Source: Erysipelotrichaceae bacterium (GTDB lineage Bacteria; Bacillota_I; Bacilli_A; Erysipelotrichales; Erysipelotrichaceae). Taken from it: 5,677 bases of DNA. A model generated the notes under the pieces. The model saw nothing but the letters and a program-made list of their open reading frames with translations. It did not search any database and had not been told where the DNA came from. Positions 5,645-5,677 of this stretch are shown piece after piece (the first letter of the stretch is position 1; each line of letters opens with the position of its first letter). The translations under genes and the position numbers were made by a program. The stretch is taken from positions 1 to 5,677 of the forward strand of contig JABUSI010000422.1 in the NCBI GenBank assembly GCA_021442745.1, given 5' to 3'.

Positions 5645-5677
5645 GAAAAGGTTTACTGTCGAGTTCGGTTCAGCTGA

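Noticed and set aside
5442..5677. Plus-strand frame open from ATG 5442 through the terminator and across the tRNA fragment to the window end
   Set aside because: It reads antisense through a hairpin and a tRNA 3' half (giving ...MASPIEFESTTFRLGG...), has no good ribosome binding site, and shows no family-like sequence. It is a chance opening caused by RNA-gene constraint, though its first 20 codons cannot be fully excluded.

Overview
The window looks like chromosome from a low-to-moderate GC Bacillota, perhaps a gut Clostridia or Erysipelotrichia-type bacterium. The signs are purine-rich ribosome binding sites, extended -10 promoters, hairpin-plus-T terminators, InlB-type B-repeats in a cell-envelope protein, and a tRNA-Arg 3' end with encoded CCA. 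This placement is inferred from style; no single gene fixes the genus.

Left part (1-2340), minus strand. A 595-residue membrane-anchored surface protein (46-1833) carries four InlB-type B-repeats, a Big_2 Ig-like domain and an unassigned C-terminal region. A palindromic hairpin (1-24) lies just past its stop. Upstream of it is a second minus-strand unit with its own extended -10 promoter, ribosome binding site and T7 terminator. This unit encodes a small two-helix membrane protein of about 101 residues that is split by a one-base frameshift near 2217.

Middle part (2341-4220), plus strand. A COG1237-type metallo-beta-lactamase-fold hydrolase (2447-3289) is followed 15 nt later by a PhnO-like GNAT acetyltransferase (3305-3727), probably as one operon. 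A second GNAT gene of a different subfamily follows at 3810-4220. It keeps a good ribosome binding site and N-terminus but is broken by frameshifts and a stop.

Right part (4221-5677). A Fic AMP-transferase-type protein (4296-5396) has an N-terminal inhibitory motif, an intact catalytic motif and a C-terminal winged helix. Its promoter has an extended consensus -10 with an 11-bp tandem repeat upstream. Past it, on the minus strand, lies the 3' half of a tRNA-Arg(CCU) with its terminator. The 5' half is absent although there is room for it, which is the signature of an attachment site where a mobile element entered the tRNA gene; the element would lie to the right of about 5645.

The genes do not form one pathway. 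The window reads as an accessory region with two decaying genes, an envelope protein, a self-inhibited Fic enzyme and one edge of a probable integrated element. I see no clear new multi-gene system. The most useful observations are the att-like tRNA fragment, the split small membrane protein, the decayed GNAT, and the repeats at two promoters.
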